DNA of 64,000 bases from Tulasnella sp. 424 (lineage: Eukaryota; Basidiomycota; Agaricomycetes; Cantharellales; Tulasnellaceae): positions 1 to 64,000 of the forward strand of contig WSUB01000070.1 in the NCBI GenBank assembly GCA_019633425.1. The letters are read 5' to 3'. The translations under genes were made by a program, and so were the position numbers. The notes under the pieces are model-generated. The model was not told the origin of the DNA. It did not search any database and was given only the letters and a program-made list of their open reading frames with translations. Shown piece by piece: positions 1-12,719 of this stretch (position 1 is the first letter of the stretch; every line of letters starts with the position of its first letter).

Positions 1-2390
1 CGGGGTGAATGTCTTCGACCCATTCATCTGGGAAATTATTGATTTTTTGTATGGGTCTGGAGGTTACCGATCAGAGTGATGTAACTACAAGATTTATTCC
101 AACGTACTGGGGACCGCTTTTGAATACGACTTGACTACCCTCCCTCGCATCAGGAGGTCTAGGTAAATCGAATTTAGAATAGAAGACATTGTCGAAAAGC
201 GAGTAGTACTTACGCCCTTTCTCGCGTATACCGATCCCCTTGAGTCGGTGTACGAGGGACGAGAGGGAGGATGTCAACATCAAGGGATGGAGACTCGAAC
301 CGCTCTCGACTAAGAATGGACCCTTCCTGATATGAGTGATGACTCTCTGGCCGCAACGATTGATTGAGTGGGGTTCGCTGCTGTATTTCGTCTTCAGTTG
401 TCTCGCTGAACAACAGAATAAGTTCGACTTCGTGTCACATCGACCTCGATGCGCTCACCGCTCTGGTGCCGAAGCCTGAACAGGGTTTTCCTGAGTCTGT
501 GGATGACCCTCCGGAGACTCCTATGCCATTTAAACCTCTCGTATTAAATACTAGACCAACAATTGTTTCCTGATGCGAGTTGTCCCCCCCACCTCGTCCG
601 AAATAACTCTGCCACTGGGTGGTACATCGGATTCCTTCCCAGCTGCTTTGACAATGTGCCCTGAATGCGTAGGTAGCTCTGGTGCTGATCGTCCCGTGAT
701 TCTTGACACCACGGATTGAATGAAAGTTTGGTAAGATCGCGGCAATATTGCCGACTGTAAGGGGAAAATATGTAAAATGCAGCTGAAACAACCCGATTTG
801 GACTTACGGACGGTGATGGTACCATTATCTAGCAAGGCGTTCCAAAAGAATATAGCGAGCGAGCCTGACGATGAAGAGAAATACTCTCAACGGAAGGACT
901 TTGGGGGGAGGGAGAGAGCAACCGACCTGCAATCCCGCCGCCAGCGAGGAGACTACGTTCGGCAGACAGCGCCATATGCCCCACAGCTTCGACACCGTGT
1001 CTAGAAGGAAATTTTACTTCCGCTCCGCATTAAGTAAGAATACCACGGGACCCTGCTGATCGAAGCTTCAGTTGGATTGGCGGACGCGTGTGGAAACATG
1101 AGGCTCGGTTACTTCTTATTACTCGGAATCGAGCTTCCAGCATCGTTGATAATATCTTAACCGACTTGTCTCCTTCTACCAGCGTCTTGGAGCCATTTGG
1201 AGATACGGCCCCGGCAATCCGGCATCAACTCACCCAAGAGTGTGCGCTTTCAACTACAGAATCTCTAGCAGAGGATGATAAGAGGATCTCCTCGAATCAC
1301 CCTTGAACGAAACGGAAGTTCAGCTAGAAATTTCGGGAAATGAACAGAGGCACATGAGCAAGAGTGTCCCAATCGGGAAAGAGTATCCCCGGTAAATAAA
1401 TTCCATTAGGCAGATGCTGCCGGGGCCAGCTAGCAGAAACGGAAGCACTTAAGGGCGTTAAGACGCGGCCCGGTCTTCACCGGGGGCTGACGTATATGTA
1501 AAGGAGGGTACAAAAGTGCGTAGACGATGTCATTCCGGGGTATTCAAAGCCAGTAGCGGGGTGCTGCCGATAGCTCTTTGAAATCTTAGTGTAGGATACT
1601 CGAGTCGTTTGGGGATAAGGAATCGTGAACGTGGTGGGGGTAGGGGTCTGGACACGGACTCGGAAGTGCATGTGTCGGCTCGTTCCCGTTTGGTTATAAA
1701 CGTGCCAGAGTGTTGAATAAAGCACGCCAAAGTTTCAACGCCTTCTTTGGTAACCAAGTTACTCGATCTCAACCTCGAATCGATGTCTTCGAGGTTGAGC
1801 TCGGGTACTGCATCCTTAAGTAAACGTCGATGGCGGTGTTCTTTCGAGCTGAGGTGTGCTCAGCTTTGTACTTCTTTCCGCAAACACATTCTGCCGATTC
1901 CAATGGTAAAAATCGTCGGGAGTAGGCTCCGATAAAAGCGAACGTGATTGGTTCTGACTGTGCATCTCCGCGTATATTACTGGTCTCAACAGGTTGACCA
2001 TTGCTGAAGTAGGGCGGTGATCGCAACGAGGTAGAGAACCTGTCCGCGAGTGCGTATCCTCCTTAAGGTAGTAACTATTACGGCTCTCCTTTCTCTCCTC
2101 CATGCGTCTAACCGGCCCTTCTCTTTGTCCTTTTCCAAACGAACGTTCAGTTCGACCTCTCCTCCTGATAACCATACCCCCCTGACACGCCTCTCCGCGT
2201 CCAAGATGCCAGTTATGATTTGCCGAAACAATTGACTAGGTTGAGGCCCTGCTATTTACGGCAATTATCACTGTCTGGCCTTGCTCTCGGCAAGCGCGGT
2301 ACCGTCAGCCAACCGTGGTAAATTCGACGCTCTTTGGATTTTTGCACCGTTCCAAGTCTCGCCAACCCCGGCCCAGCGTCAATTCCAGGA
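1..2390. other. 2.4 kb with no identifiable gene
   Basis: Open frames on both strands are short and I recognise no domain. One intron-like block sits on the minus strand at about 807-755 (GTAAGT donor, CTTACAG acceptor, 53 nt). It is flanked by frames open for 15-90 codons, so an unrecognised or decayed minus-strand gene around 430-840 is possible. I could not assemble a convincing protein from it. Confidence 0.4.
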
Positions 2391-2775
2391 ATGCTTCGAA
2401 CTCTTATCTCCTCAACACGCTCAGCGGTAGCTCGTACGCGAGTCCCCAAATTTTCTGCCCCTCTCTCAACTTCAGCTTCAACTCCCCTCCGAACGCCGCA
2501 CCTTCACACATCAACATGCTCACATGAGCACCACCACCATCGCCACGCACCCACGCTTGCCGCGAACCTTCAAATAGGAGCTGTTCGAGGGATGAAAGTC
2601 CGTTCATCCGTCAAAGTCATGTGCGACGGGTGCTCCGTCGTGAAGAGGAAAGGACGGGTCTACGTGATTTGCTCCAAGAACGCGAAGCATAAGCAGGTGA
2701 ACAATAGCTGCATCTCTATGAGCTATAAAATTCTCTAATACGCGATGTATCTATTGTTTTTAGCGACAGGGATAG
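2391..2775 (+). CDS. RTC6: Mitochondrial large-subunit ribosomal protein bL36m
   Basis: Small zinc-binding protein of the mitochondrial large ribosomal subunit. The spliced product is 105 aa from two exons, 2391-2696 and 2764-2775; the tiny last exon codes only RQG-stop. Residues 1 to about 66 form a Ser/Thr/Arg-rich, poorly conserved mitochondrial targeting region, including a His run. The bL36 core then starts at [11 protein letters not shown]. The zinc ligands are visible as CDGC, a third Cys 12 residues later (VICSKNAKH) and a final His, and the protein ends with the family-typical KHKQRQG. I chose the ATG at 2391 because it gives a compact presequence; an in-frame upstream codon at 2334 is not ATG. 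Identification is firm; the exact start is less certain. Confidence 0.9.
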
Positions 2776-3510
2776 TTGACAGGACGGTTGGGGCAGTCAC
2801 GGGTGCTCCCGATTCCTGCTCGGCAACACCATAACCCTTCAATCACACCATTATCAAAACTCAGGCTCAGAGCGAGGGGTTTGAAAACCCTGCGTCGCTT
2901 CGATGGGTTATTCTTCCTCTTGTACTTTTCCAATTATACATATCAACCGGATAATTGGCATTTCATGTTCGTCACCCCGTTCATCTGGAGAACCCCACTG
3001 CACGGGTCATTCAGCGTGTCCAACTCTCCGTCGAAGTAAGCTAGATAGCGATGCTAAACTAGGATAGGTAGGATTTTCACTCAGAGCGTGGAGAACTGGT
3101 GCGGCCGGATTTATTCGAGCCGGCGAACCTCGGGTCGAATAGGCGTCTTAGCTCAAAAGGTCCACGAAATCGTATCTTCTCCGGGAGTGAAGATCGAAGG
3201 GTTGATAGTACCCGGCGAATAAAGAGAAACTGGGAAAGTATATCAGTCTCGCATAATTGAAGTGAATCGAGATTCGAAGTGTGACAGAGGCTATTCTGCC
3301 ACGAATCCTCCCCGGTCTGGCACAAAGACTTACGAGCAACCTTACCGAATGTGCGAAAGCCTCGGCTTACTTGTCGGCTAGGATTCACGAGCCGAAAGCC
3401 TATCCTCGGAGTTCTCCGAAATGTCCCGAATGACGTCTGCTTTCACAAACGACGACAGGAATGTTGTATTAAAGGCTGAGAAAACGGAAACACGGAGGGA
3501 CATTGAAGCA
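2776..3510. other. Intergenic between bL36m and the ESSS gene (convergent 3' ends)
   Basis: The 3' regions of two convergent genes plus about 500 bp of non-coding sequence. I see no supported ORF, repeat or RNA gene. Confidence 0.5.
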
Positions 3511-4003
3511 CTATGACGAGTGTTCTGAGGGTGCTGGAGCCGTGGTAGCTGATGAAGCCTTGTACGTGAATTCTTCGCCGCGCGCTTCGAGGCGCTCCCG
3601 AGCCTCCTTCAAAGCCCAAGTTTGAATGCTACGATACGAGCAATCTAGTTAAAAACGAGTTCCAACGCCAGTGGGAGGTGACGCACCTTGTGTCTGGCTT
3701 GTAGTACAGGCCGACAGCAGCAAAAGCCATGGAGCCGAACATGCCAAGGTACCAGACCAACTCCCAATCCTCCCACTTTCGCTTCTGGCCAGCAGGTAAA
3801 GGCTACACGCAAAGCGAAGATTTTTTTTAAGCGGCCTGGGCACGGTTGGAGTCGGTTTGAGAGGACGGTACCTTCTCGCCAAAGAGATACCCGGATGGTT
3901 GGTTGTAATGAGGTGCGCCGTGGCCAGCCTTGACTCTGGCAGAAGTCGATAGAGACCGGGCTTGCAGGCGTGTTCTTAGAGCTAAGGATCGTGCGGCATT
4001 CAT
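3511..4003 (-). CDS. NDUFB11: NADH:ubiquinone oxidoreductase ESSS (NDUFB11-like) subunit
   Basis: Accessory single-pass subunit of mitochondrial complex I in the inner membrane. Three exons on the minus strand, 4003-3872, 3784-3687 and 3628-3511, give 115 aa. The first about 25 residues are Arg/Ser/Ala-rich with no acidic residue, as expected of a mitochondrial presequence (MNAARSLALRTRLQARSLST). The fungal ESSS signature follows: HYNQPSGYLFGEK, then WEDWELVWYLGMFGSMA, a hydrophobic helix, and the family's YYKPDTSIQTWALKEA block. The C-terminus is a short helix (ARERLEARGEEF) and a Ser/Ala/Pro tail. The two introns fall in phases 0 and 2. Its 5' end is divergent from the DUF6535 gene starting near 4178, so about 175 bp may serve as a shared promoter. 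Confidence 0.9.
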
Positions 4004-4177
4004 GGTGCGACTCGTACTGAGGGCGATTGAAGGTTGGGCGAGAGTGTGAAAGTGGGAGTCGAGAACGTTGGAACGTAGACCGAGAGTAGACTTTCCGGCG
4101 GTTGGGTGACGAGGACTTGCACCATCGTACACAGTCCAACCTCAACCACACCCCGTTATCGTGTATAACTCAGCACT

Positions 4178-7163
4178 ATGTCAACCAGGAAACAGCATCT
4201 AGAGGCGACAGAGGATCCGGGGATCCAAACTACGTGTCAAGCCTAGGGCAAAGATTCGATCAGATTGGGGACTTTTGGAAGCGTTATGACAGGCTGGCGG
4301 ACCAGAAGGACAAGGAGATGTCGAAGAATCTAAATGGCAACTTGGACGTTCTCCTGATATTCGTGAGTAGAGTGGCCTTCATCCTCCTCCGGGTGGCTTA
4401 CCGAGCGATTCAATGACAACCCCCATCACACGGACTTGATGATCTTAGGCCGGTTTGTTTTCGGCGGTTAATACTGCATTTATCGCTCTATCAATGCCTT
4501 CCCTGTCTCCTGACCCTTCCTATGAGACTAATCGTCTCCTCCGACTCCTTGTTCTCCGGGTCGACAACCACACTCTCACCCCCGCGGATCTCTCGCCGCC
4601 GTTCTCACCAGCGTCGACGTCCGTCATTGCCAATTGCTTCCTGCTATCAAGCTTATGCTTCAGTCTCCTTGCAGCAGTTGGTGCCATGCTAGGCAAGGAG
4701 TGGTTGCAGAACTACGATCATACGGGGCAGTCAGGTCCACTGGAAGCTCAGGGTCGATTTCGACAGCAGAAATACACTGCAGCACAGCAATGGCATTTGG
4801 AGGAGATCGTACAACTTCTTCCTAACGTTCTTCTCCTTTCAGTGCTCCTCTTCTTCGTCGGCCTGATTCAGTTGCTAATTCCAATGATTATGGCCGTGGC
4901 GGGTCTTGTAATTGCATTGGCGGGTCTCGGGACCCTTCTGGCCCTAGCTACGATCATCATCGGAGCTGTCTCGTCGCATTGTCCGTACCAAAGTGCCACC
5001 TCTAGGGGGTTACGCTGGGTTGGCAAGGAGGTTTCCTTGAAACATAAAGAATCAATTAGAATGGTTGGACAAGTTTGGAGCGTGTTGGCCTCGACGGTCG
5101 AACATTTATTCGGATTACCTCTCCGCCGATTGAAGGAGACTTTACGGTCGCTTCTAGCCTCTGGACGGGCAGAAGATATTGGGGGAGGCCCTTCGAATTC
5201 TTTGGTGGCTGACAAAGACCAAATTGATCTCCCTTTCCCCAGCAAGGCTTCCAGCGACGATATCCTAAATGCACAGGCCGCCAGTTGGCTCCTTGATGTG
5301 ACCTCCAACATAGAAGATCAACTTGCCGTCGCACAGAACATTTGCAATCTCCTTGTCAAGGCATGTGAAATCCTCGTGCAGGACACTGACGTATGGCGGC
5401 GTCTTCTGCTCTTGATCAAGGATGCCCTTCAACAATGGCAGAGTCAGCCAAGTGATGTGAGCCTACGAAACATTGCGGAGCAGTTTGGAGTCGCATTGTA
5501 TCACCTGCTTGCAGGCTACCCTCGATGCAGTGACCAGTGGGAGGAAACTTGCCGCACTCTGCCGTCGGATTTATTTGACTCGCGCAGGGGTCCACTCGAA
5601 GTCCTCAAATTGACCTTTATGCCTATTGAAGCTGGGGTCGGCTTATTCGACCGCCTTTACAGCCTTAGTTTCACAGATCACAACGTCAGACTGAAGAAAG
5701 CCTTCCTCCATCGCGTCCTGCTTTCTACTCGTGAAGATATTATCTGGCATATAACTTCTCGCCTCACGGGCAACAGGTACGACGATGGTATCCTCTGCAT
5801 GTTAGCGTTGTGGGTTTTACAACAATTTAACGACTGGCGAGGCGATGGGTCGGCACAGGAGGTCGTTTGGGGTCATCAAAACGGACCGCACTGGAGCACG
5901 GTCCTGTTAGGGGCGTATGAAGGGTGCGTAAATGACAGAAAGCCGAAATAATCACCAACCTGACATCATTATTAAAGGCAAAGCGTTGAAAGGATAATTA
6001 TCGATGCCTTAGGCGTTGGTGTTTTAGCGTTTGGCTCTCACAGGTGGTTCAGTTCAGGTAGAGCTAAGACCTACCTTATTTTCCTGAGGAAGTTCCAGGA
6101 TCCTGTCAATTCAAATGAAACTACTGCCAAAAGGTTGGTGGAATCCCTAGGCAAAATGATAATGGGGGTCGAGTGGACACACACAGACGATGGAAGCATT
6201 GAGGACCCGAGCCGCCTCCTGATTGAGATTATCTAGACGATAAAACGTTTTCTCATTTCACGAGGCCGTATCAGAATCTTGGAAGTGCACGAAGACACTC
6301 GCAATGCCCTGTGGCGGGGTCTCGAGTACGCTGTGAAAATCGCAGTAATCCGCCCGTACTTGGCGCAGAAACTTGAAGTCGACGACCTAATTATCAATAC
6401 ATTGGACTGGCGACATCATTGTGAAGGGTATAACTACCTCCCTGACATGGAAAATCACCCTCACGTGGTTGATTGGCTCGTTACTCTCGTAGGAGGCAAG
6501 CATTCTCCTACTTGGCGAGAGTGTTTGAGGTCGATAGCGGGATGGCTTCCGGTTGAACCACTCCTAGAACAGGTGTGGATGGATCGTGGACTCGGGGCGC
6601 AACTTGTTGAGGCTTTTCGAAATTCAGAGAATGACGATGACCGGAGCTTGGTGGCGGAGGTTCTCAGGCGTGTCGCCGGTCGTTCGGTGATGCCAGAAAG
6701 TTGGTGCCAAGTGATAGTTGAAGCTGGGATTATTCCCCTCGCAGCCAATGCGATGCTCCACATTTGCAATGGCCCAGACAAGTTTGACAGTAGCTCCCCA
6801 CACACGAGCTTGAGGGATGTCATCAACGTTGTCCGCGATATCTGGAAAGATACCGGACGTCAATATCACGCCCTGGATGATTGGACAAGCGATGAAATGG
6901 TACTTGCAATCAAACAAGCGGTTTTTTCATTGCCGGAATTGTGGTCGACTCCTGGCAAATACAACACGGAGCTCGCAAACTTCGTCAAACACATCTGGGA
7001 GCAGAGAGGATCATCCGCGTTGATCGCACGAAATTTTGACGTCGTAGCAAGTCGGGTTTACGACCCGGAAGTCCAAATGCCTGACTGGGACTATTGCCTG
7101 TACGGGGAATCGAAACTTCCGTGTTGCGCTTTTCGAAACTTCACAAACGAAGGAATGCTTTGA
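4178..7163 (+). pseudogene. DUF6535 membrane protein gene with in-frame stop (probable pseudogene)
   Basis: A DUF6535 protein, a family of unknown function common in Agaricomycetes. The domain begins at FWKRYDRLADQKDKEM (from about 4270), splices at 4362/4449 into AGLFSAVNTAF, and shows three to four hydrophobic segments (near ANCFLLSSLCFSLLAAVGAM and VLLLSVLLFFVGLIQLLIPM). A phase-2 intron (5924-5977, CTGAC branch site, AAG acceptor) leads into a long soluble helical region. There, a single TAG at 6234-6236 interrupts a frame that is otherwise open to the TGA at 7161-7163, with coherent sequence on both sides (LLIEII*TIKRFLISRGR). No small intron removes it. The N-terminus is also damaged: the best ATG (4178) is in a different frame from the domain and stops at about 4244. 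Either lesion could be an assembly error, but two in one gene favour decay. Confidence 0.7.
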
Positions 7164-7969
7164 AATGGTTCCCGTATATAGTATTGGAGACTGTTCCTCT
7201 GATAATATGAATCTATCGAAATTGTGCGCGCGTCGTCGGGGATATGTGGTAGATGATGACATGGCCTTTATGATCAAAACCACTCGCAGATTCTGTCAAG
7301 TCAAATCCGGGGGGACCCTCTCTGGACAACCGACTCTCTGCGCCTGTTGCACAGCACCGAAAGCGCTCCCATCCAGATTATCTCATTTGTCCGCGCCATT
7401 GGGCGTCCCCTCTGTGAAATTGATTGACCGAGATTCAACGACTGCACACTGTAATCTGTTCACCCTTGGGAGAAATATATATTGAATTCCACCTGTAGAA
7501 TCGGGGATAGTCTCTCGAGGAACTTTTGGAAGAGAGTGTGCCTGGAGGCTAAAGCGGGGAGTCTCCGAATTGCCGCGGTCCGCTTGATCATCGAAGCGCC
7601 TTGCTGGAACGACAACATGGAGGTCACGGCGGTGGCCCGAGCGCAAAAGAACCAAGTTCAAGACCCGGATGCATACTTTAAATCGACTCCCTGAGACTCC
7701 ATTCTAGTCCAGAGAAGTGATTAAGCTCCAGTCTTGCAGGCAAAAAACCGTGCGGGCGCTTGTGCCTGGGGACCTGTTCCTGAGTGGTTGGGATATGTCG
7801 GCTTACATAACAAGCCACTCGGCTCCTGTCAGAAAAGTCCCTGTCGAAAACGGCACACAGCGAACAGCAGTTTGACGATCTCCTCACGCTCCTTCTCATC
7901 CTCTTTCTCTTTTTTCCTCAAGAGATCGTCTCAGCCTGTTCAAGCTCCCGGAATTCCTGCCACCTCAGG
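7164..7969. other. Intergenic between the DUF6535 gene and GH16
   Basis: About 800 bp. Short plus-strand frames at 7165-7485 and 7482-7694 show no recognisable domain. The last 100 bp upstream of the GH16 ATG are CT-rich, as is usual for fungal core promoters. Confidence 0.5.
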
Positions 7970-9775
7970 ATGCTCTCGTTCAACACTCTTTCCTTGGTTC
8001 TCACGGCGTTGGTTTCGGCGACCGTTTCCGGTGCCAGCTCACCGCCGAAAGGAGCTCGCTTTTATTCAGTAACCGACACGTACATCGGGCCCAGCTTTTT
8101 GACCGGCTTCGACCATCAAACTTTTGGCACCGACATTGATCCTACGCATGGACGGGTCAAGTGCGTTCTTTTTTTTTTTTCCGCAGCTTCGAGTGGCGGT
8201 GAACGAGGTCTCGAGAGAAAGGCTAATCTTTCGTCCTTCACGTCTTTAGCTATACCGACCAGGCTTTTGCAGTATCCAAGAATTTGACGTTTACCTCAAA
8301 GGACACATTGTAAGCACGATCCTGCTGTGTTCTGGCATTTGTATACATCTGCTGAGCGTTTTTTTCCCCTTCAGGATCCTGCGTGCGGATTACACTTCCG
8401 TCCTCAACGCCTCGGATCCCTATGGCGGCCGTAATTCTGTGCGTATTCAGAGCAAGAAATCTTACGGAACGAGCGTTACTATCTTGGACCTCCGGCACAT
8501 GCCTCAAGGATGCGGGTGAGTGTCATGCGTACCGTTTGTTTCGGCTCCCTTTCTTACGTGTTCGTTCGGACCTTCTTAGGACCTGGCCAGCATTTTGGGT
8601 GAGCGAGATAATCTAGAGAGCGCTCACTGCCTTACTCATCGTACGTTCGTGCCCTATACGCTTAGACCACTGCGTGAGTTCTCCGACAACAGCGAGATTC
8701 GTGTGCCTAATTGATTGACCGTTTTCCACCAACTCGATTTCTGTCTCCAGAGTCCGTAAGTATCCTCGCATTCGACTTCCAAATGCTACTCACTAACCAA
8801 AATATGCACATCATAGCGTGGCCGGATATGGGTGAAATCGATATTATCGAAGGTATGACCTGGAGTGAACGGACAAAGGAGGTCAGGTCGGCTGACGGCA
8901 CGCTCTTCCAGGCGTGAACGACGTTGGCCCCAATGCCGCAACGCTTCACACTACACCTGGGTGCACGATGTCAAGCGCAAACATGATTGAAACTGGGTGA
9001 GTGTAGTTCCCCTCCTAGTGTCATTTTACTCTATGGGACCACAACGGATTATGAATTAATGTATTCTATTCATTATTAGGACCTTGACTGCGACCGACTG
9101 CAATGCGTATGTGAATAGCAACACCGGTTGCTCAGTCAAGTCGGACAAGACAACCTCTTATGGCCCAGCTTTGAACGCCGTCGGTGGAGGATGGTGCGTT
9201 TAGATTCATTTCCTCACGAATTCGCGTTCGTGGCCGCTGACGGCAAGCATATTCTGCATATAAATCCGTTGATATTATCCGCGTCATAGGTATGTGATGG
9301 AACGGACGTCCAACTTTGTCAACATCTGGTTCTGGGCAAGGAACGACCCATTGGTACCTGCTGAAGTCCAGAACGGAAGCGGTCAAGTAAACCCCGCTCA
9401 CTGGGGCAAACCTATGGCCAACTTTGTCAACAACAACTGTGACCTGTCAAGCAAAATGAGCCCGCAAAACATCATTATCAACTTGACCTTCTGTAAGACT
9501 TTTTTTTTCGGGAGGAATCGAGTTACTTCGATACTGATACCAATATCCCATAAGGTGGAGACTGGGCTGGCAACGCCTTCAGTTGCAGCGGCAGTGGGAT
9601 GCAAGCATGCATAAACTACGTAAACAACAACCCTTCTGGGTTCGCAAACGCTTATTGGGATATCGCTGCTTTGCGGGTTTATATTCCTGGATGCTCTGCT
9701 TCGACGACTCTCAGCAGACGGTCCTTGGACGCTCATCACAGGATGCACCAGATGCACGATATCCGCGACCTCTGA
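7970..9775 (+). CDS. Secreted GH16 family endo-1,3(4)-beta-glucanase-like protein
   Basis: Predicted extracellular or wall-bound hydrolase of beta-1,3(1,4)-glucans. The spliced protein is 360 aa from eleven exons: 7970-8160, 8250-8309, 8375-8515, 8580-8598, 8666-8673, 8751-8755, 8817-8852, 8912-8996, 9080-9193, 9290-9492, 9555-9775. Residues 1 to about 21 form a signal peptide. The GH16 catalytic motif GEIDIIEG lies at about residues 147-154, with E148, D150 and E153 as nucleophile, assistant and acid/base. Other family blocks are RVNYTDQA, MPQGCGTWPAFW, GVNDVGPNAATLHTT, GGGWYVMERT, VWFWARND-like (NIWFWARND) and INLTFCGDWAGN. Many cysteines fit a secreted fold. Exons 5 and 6 are only 8 and 5 nt, yet both are needed to keep frame and spacing between FW and WPDMGEID. 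The last about 20 residues are His/Met/Asp-rich with no GPI signal. Confidence 0.9.
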
Positions 9776-9997
9776 GGAATCACCCTCGACAATTGTCTTT
9801 AGTTTTTCACGCTCTTTGTTTTCTCTTCTTCGGATTACTACCATAGACACTGAGTTAAACTTTTTCGTAGCACTAGCACTTTTTCGTGTTTTCTATTTTA
9901 TACCCTCAGGTACAGCTCACGTGGCCAGCAATTGGGATTTTGACCTTGACCGCGCACCTTCTCACTGACCTGGCACACCTCACCTCACCTCCTTCTG

Positions 9998-12719
9998 ATG
10001 GACCTCCGGCACGGCTACGACTCGGACGCTCTACTACGCTTCGGAAATGGAATAGAAGAAAAACAACACCTCACGTCGTCGTCGCGGAATTCAAGACTGG
10101 CATCACGATTCGTCACGCATTTCTCCATACCACTACCGGGACTTCGACGACCGATCACCATACCACTGCCAATCCCACCACCCCTTTGGACGTTTATCGT
10201 AATCAAACTAGGTCGCAAAAGAGCTTCATGGCTCGTCTGGATCGTTCTCTTCACGTTCGGATGGCTTTTGGTCCGGGGGATCGTGAAATGGGAGAACAGG
10301 CCGAAATGGACAGACTCAATCCTTGGTGAAGAAACAACGTTGGTTTATGGGAGGGAGGACTTGAGGAGGATATGGCAATGGGAGATCGATAGCGGGCACT
10401 ACCCGAGCATCAGACCAAGTGAGTGGGCGCGAGGCGGCTAGCTCTACTGCCTGCTACCTGCGACGCGCAGCGCACGGCACACTTCACCAGGACCGTCAGT
10501 TCAAGCGCTAATCTTTGGCCCTCGATAGTACCTCATGAGATTCGAATGGCTGTTCAGCCGTTTAACCCGGCAGTTCCACCCCTTAAGTATCAACGTTCGT
10601 CTCCGCAGGCCCAAAGGACTTCCGCCGCGCTGCATCTAGGTCCCTCGACCATCGGTGTTGGCTCGAGACGCGAATACCTCAATGTCACTGCTCAAGCACC
10701 CAACTTGGCATACCCTCCACGTGTTCCCCCGGGAAGTGTAGCTGATCTCGATCTGCTTTATGAGGTGTGTCTGAGAGGCGTGTAAAACGCGACATCATGG
10801 CTCTCGCTGATCTGCTTGGCTCGCGACTGTAGCAATGTGCGTTCGATACGGGCAAGGTTAGTTTGTCCGTCTGAATGACAGCGACCAATGCACTTTACTG
10901 ATCGAGCTCGTTTTACCTTTCGTAGTACGTTCGTGATTGTCTGGAAGTCCTCCGAGTTGGAGCTGGGCTCGACAATGGTCGGCATGCCCGGAGAGGCAAC
11001 ACAGAACACTGGAATTATATCTTCCAAGAAGCACCCATGTCCACCCGCGAACCACCACCACAACGCAAGCCGCTTTCGATCAAACAGCAAAAGATGATCA
11101 AGCAAGGCGGCTCGGATGCTGGTCTTTCGACTCGCGACGTCCTGGAAGCACCTCTCACCAACTTCACCAACCCGATCCCTCCAAAACCTCACGCCGACCT
11201 GAGGACAGCTTGCGACCCGAACTACCCTAGAATCTTCCATATGTTCTGGGCGGGCCCTTTTAACGACAAACCTTACACAGCCATGCTATCCTTCCTCTTC
11301 ACTCAGAACCTCGGCTTGCATCTCGACAAACCCGAATCAAAAGTATGCCGCCCGCAATTCTGGATGTGGATCAACCCAGGACCCGCCGCGGCGATCCCGA
11401 ATCCCAACGCCGTTTCAGACATGTTCCGCGACCTCTCGAATAATCCTTGGGCCTCACCGTTCCTGCACCCACGGTTCAAAGACGTCATTCAGTTCAAGAT
11501 GTGGAATACGACGGAGCAATTGGACGCGATACCGGAATTGAAGGACGAGTGGAGGGCGTGGAAGGATGATATGTTCAATAGCGGTGGAACCAAATTCAAA
11601 GTCGCTGCGGACAAAGAAGAGAAGAAGCCAGAGCCGAAGAGCCAGTCTGGATCTGTGCTGGGCTCTCACCCAGCAAACGCCACCGCATCAGCCCAGGACC
11701 CGGAACCTACAGCAGATGAAATTGTCAACCGACTTGGTTCTTCGTCGTCCGACTCTTACGACCGTCTAACAGTCGTGCTCTCCGATATGGTCCGATTCGT
11801 CCTCTGTCACCGGTACGGAGGCATTTACCTCGACGCTGATACGGTACTCCTTCGAGATTGGGAAGAATTGTGGGGTTGGAAGGGAGCGTTTGCGTACCGT
11901 TGGTCGTGGCACCAGGACTACAACACCGCTGTCCTCAAACTTAACAAACGTTCCGCACTGGGAACGTTCCTCTTCCGTACCGCTTTCCGCAAGCAATTCG
12001 ACTTCCACCCGATGACGATCAGCCAGTACACGAGGCACGCTTTCTTAGACAATCTCCTCATCAGATTACCGGATGCGTTGTTCGATTCGGCGTGGTTGAA
12101 CCAAGAAGGGTATCAACGAGAGAAGCCCCCATTCCCATTCTTTACAAAGTAAGCGACAGGTTGTGTTGGTCCATGTACATAGATTGACGAGACCGTTCGC
12201 TTCTCAGCTTCACCCATTTCTTTGCGCCCCCTCAAGCCGACGCTGCACCCCCGCTCATGCTGGGTTACGATGGATTCTTCAGAGGCGCATACTCATATCA
12301 CTATCACAACAACTGGTCTGTATCTGTGAACCAGCTACGATGGGGGTATTGCTAATACATATTTTCCTGCTAGGTGGGTGGCTTTCGACGACGCACGAAA
12401 CTTCCCGGACCTAGGACTTCAGTTCAAGAAGGGAGAGGTCCGAGCGCGTATGCGACTAAAAGTTGAAGCTGCTGCTGAAGCCGAACTCGCAAAGAAGCTC
12501 GGACCGAATTATAAAAAAGCCGGCAAGGATACGAAACGGCCGGCACCATCCAAGATCCCTGACGCCACTGCAGAGGACCTGCGACAGTTCGAACTCGAAG
12601 ACGATGATGTTCAGTACGACAGCCGCGACCTGTCTTGGAGTGCCGTTGTGAAAAGGACGTTTGAAGCGTACATCCGGGGCGAGCGGCCGAATATGTACGG
12701 GGAATGGTTGAAGTGGTGA
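9998..12719 (+). CDS. GT-A: type II membrane glycosyltransferase with DXD motif (GT32-like)
   Basis: Predicted Golgi or ER sugar transferase; donor and acceptor are not evident. Six exons (9998-10418, 10529-10764, 10833-10856, 10926-12148, 12208-12315, 12374-12719) give 785 aa. A short basic cytosolic tail precedes one transmembrane helix at about residues 70-92 (WLVWIVLFTFGWLLVRG), giving type II topology. The luminal region has a start of a Rossmann-like catalytic part (RIFHMFWAGPFNDKPY), a low-complexity linker, then SDMVRFVLCHRYGGIYLDADTVLLRD. The DXD metal/nucleotide-sugar site DAD is at about 530-532. The C-terminus contains YDGFFRGAYSYHYHNNWW and a charged tail ending GEWLKW. GT-B at 24110-26799 is a clear paralogue in opposite orientation, with the same exon 5 length (108 nt) but a different intron near residue 215. 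Assignment to GT32 rests on the DXD context only. Confidence 0.8.

Noticed and set aside
284..300. tRNA B-box-like GGTTCGAGTC on the minus strand
   Set aside because: No matching A-box, anticodon arm or acceptor stem pairing could be found around it.
4102..4177. Frame from 4102 as the N-terminus of the DUF6535 protein
   Set aside because: The first codon is TTG and the stretch overlaps the divergent promoter region; it is only an open frame.
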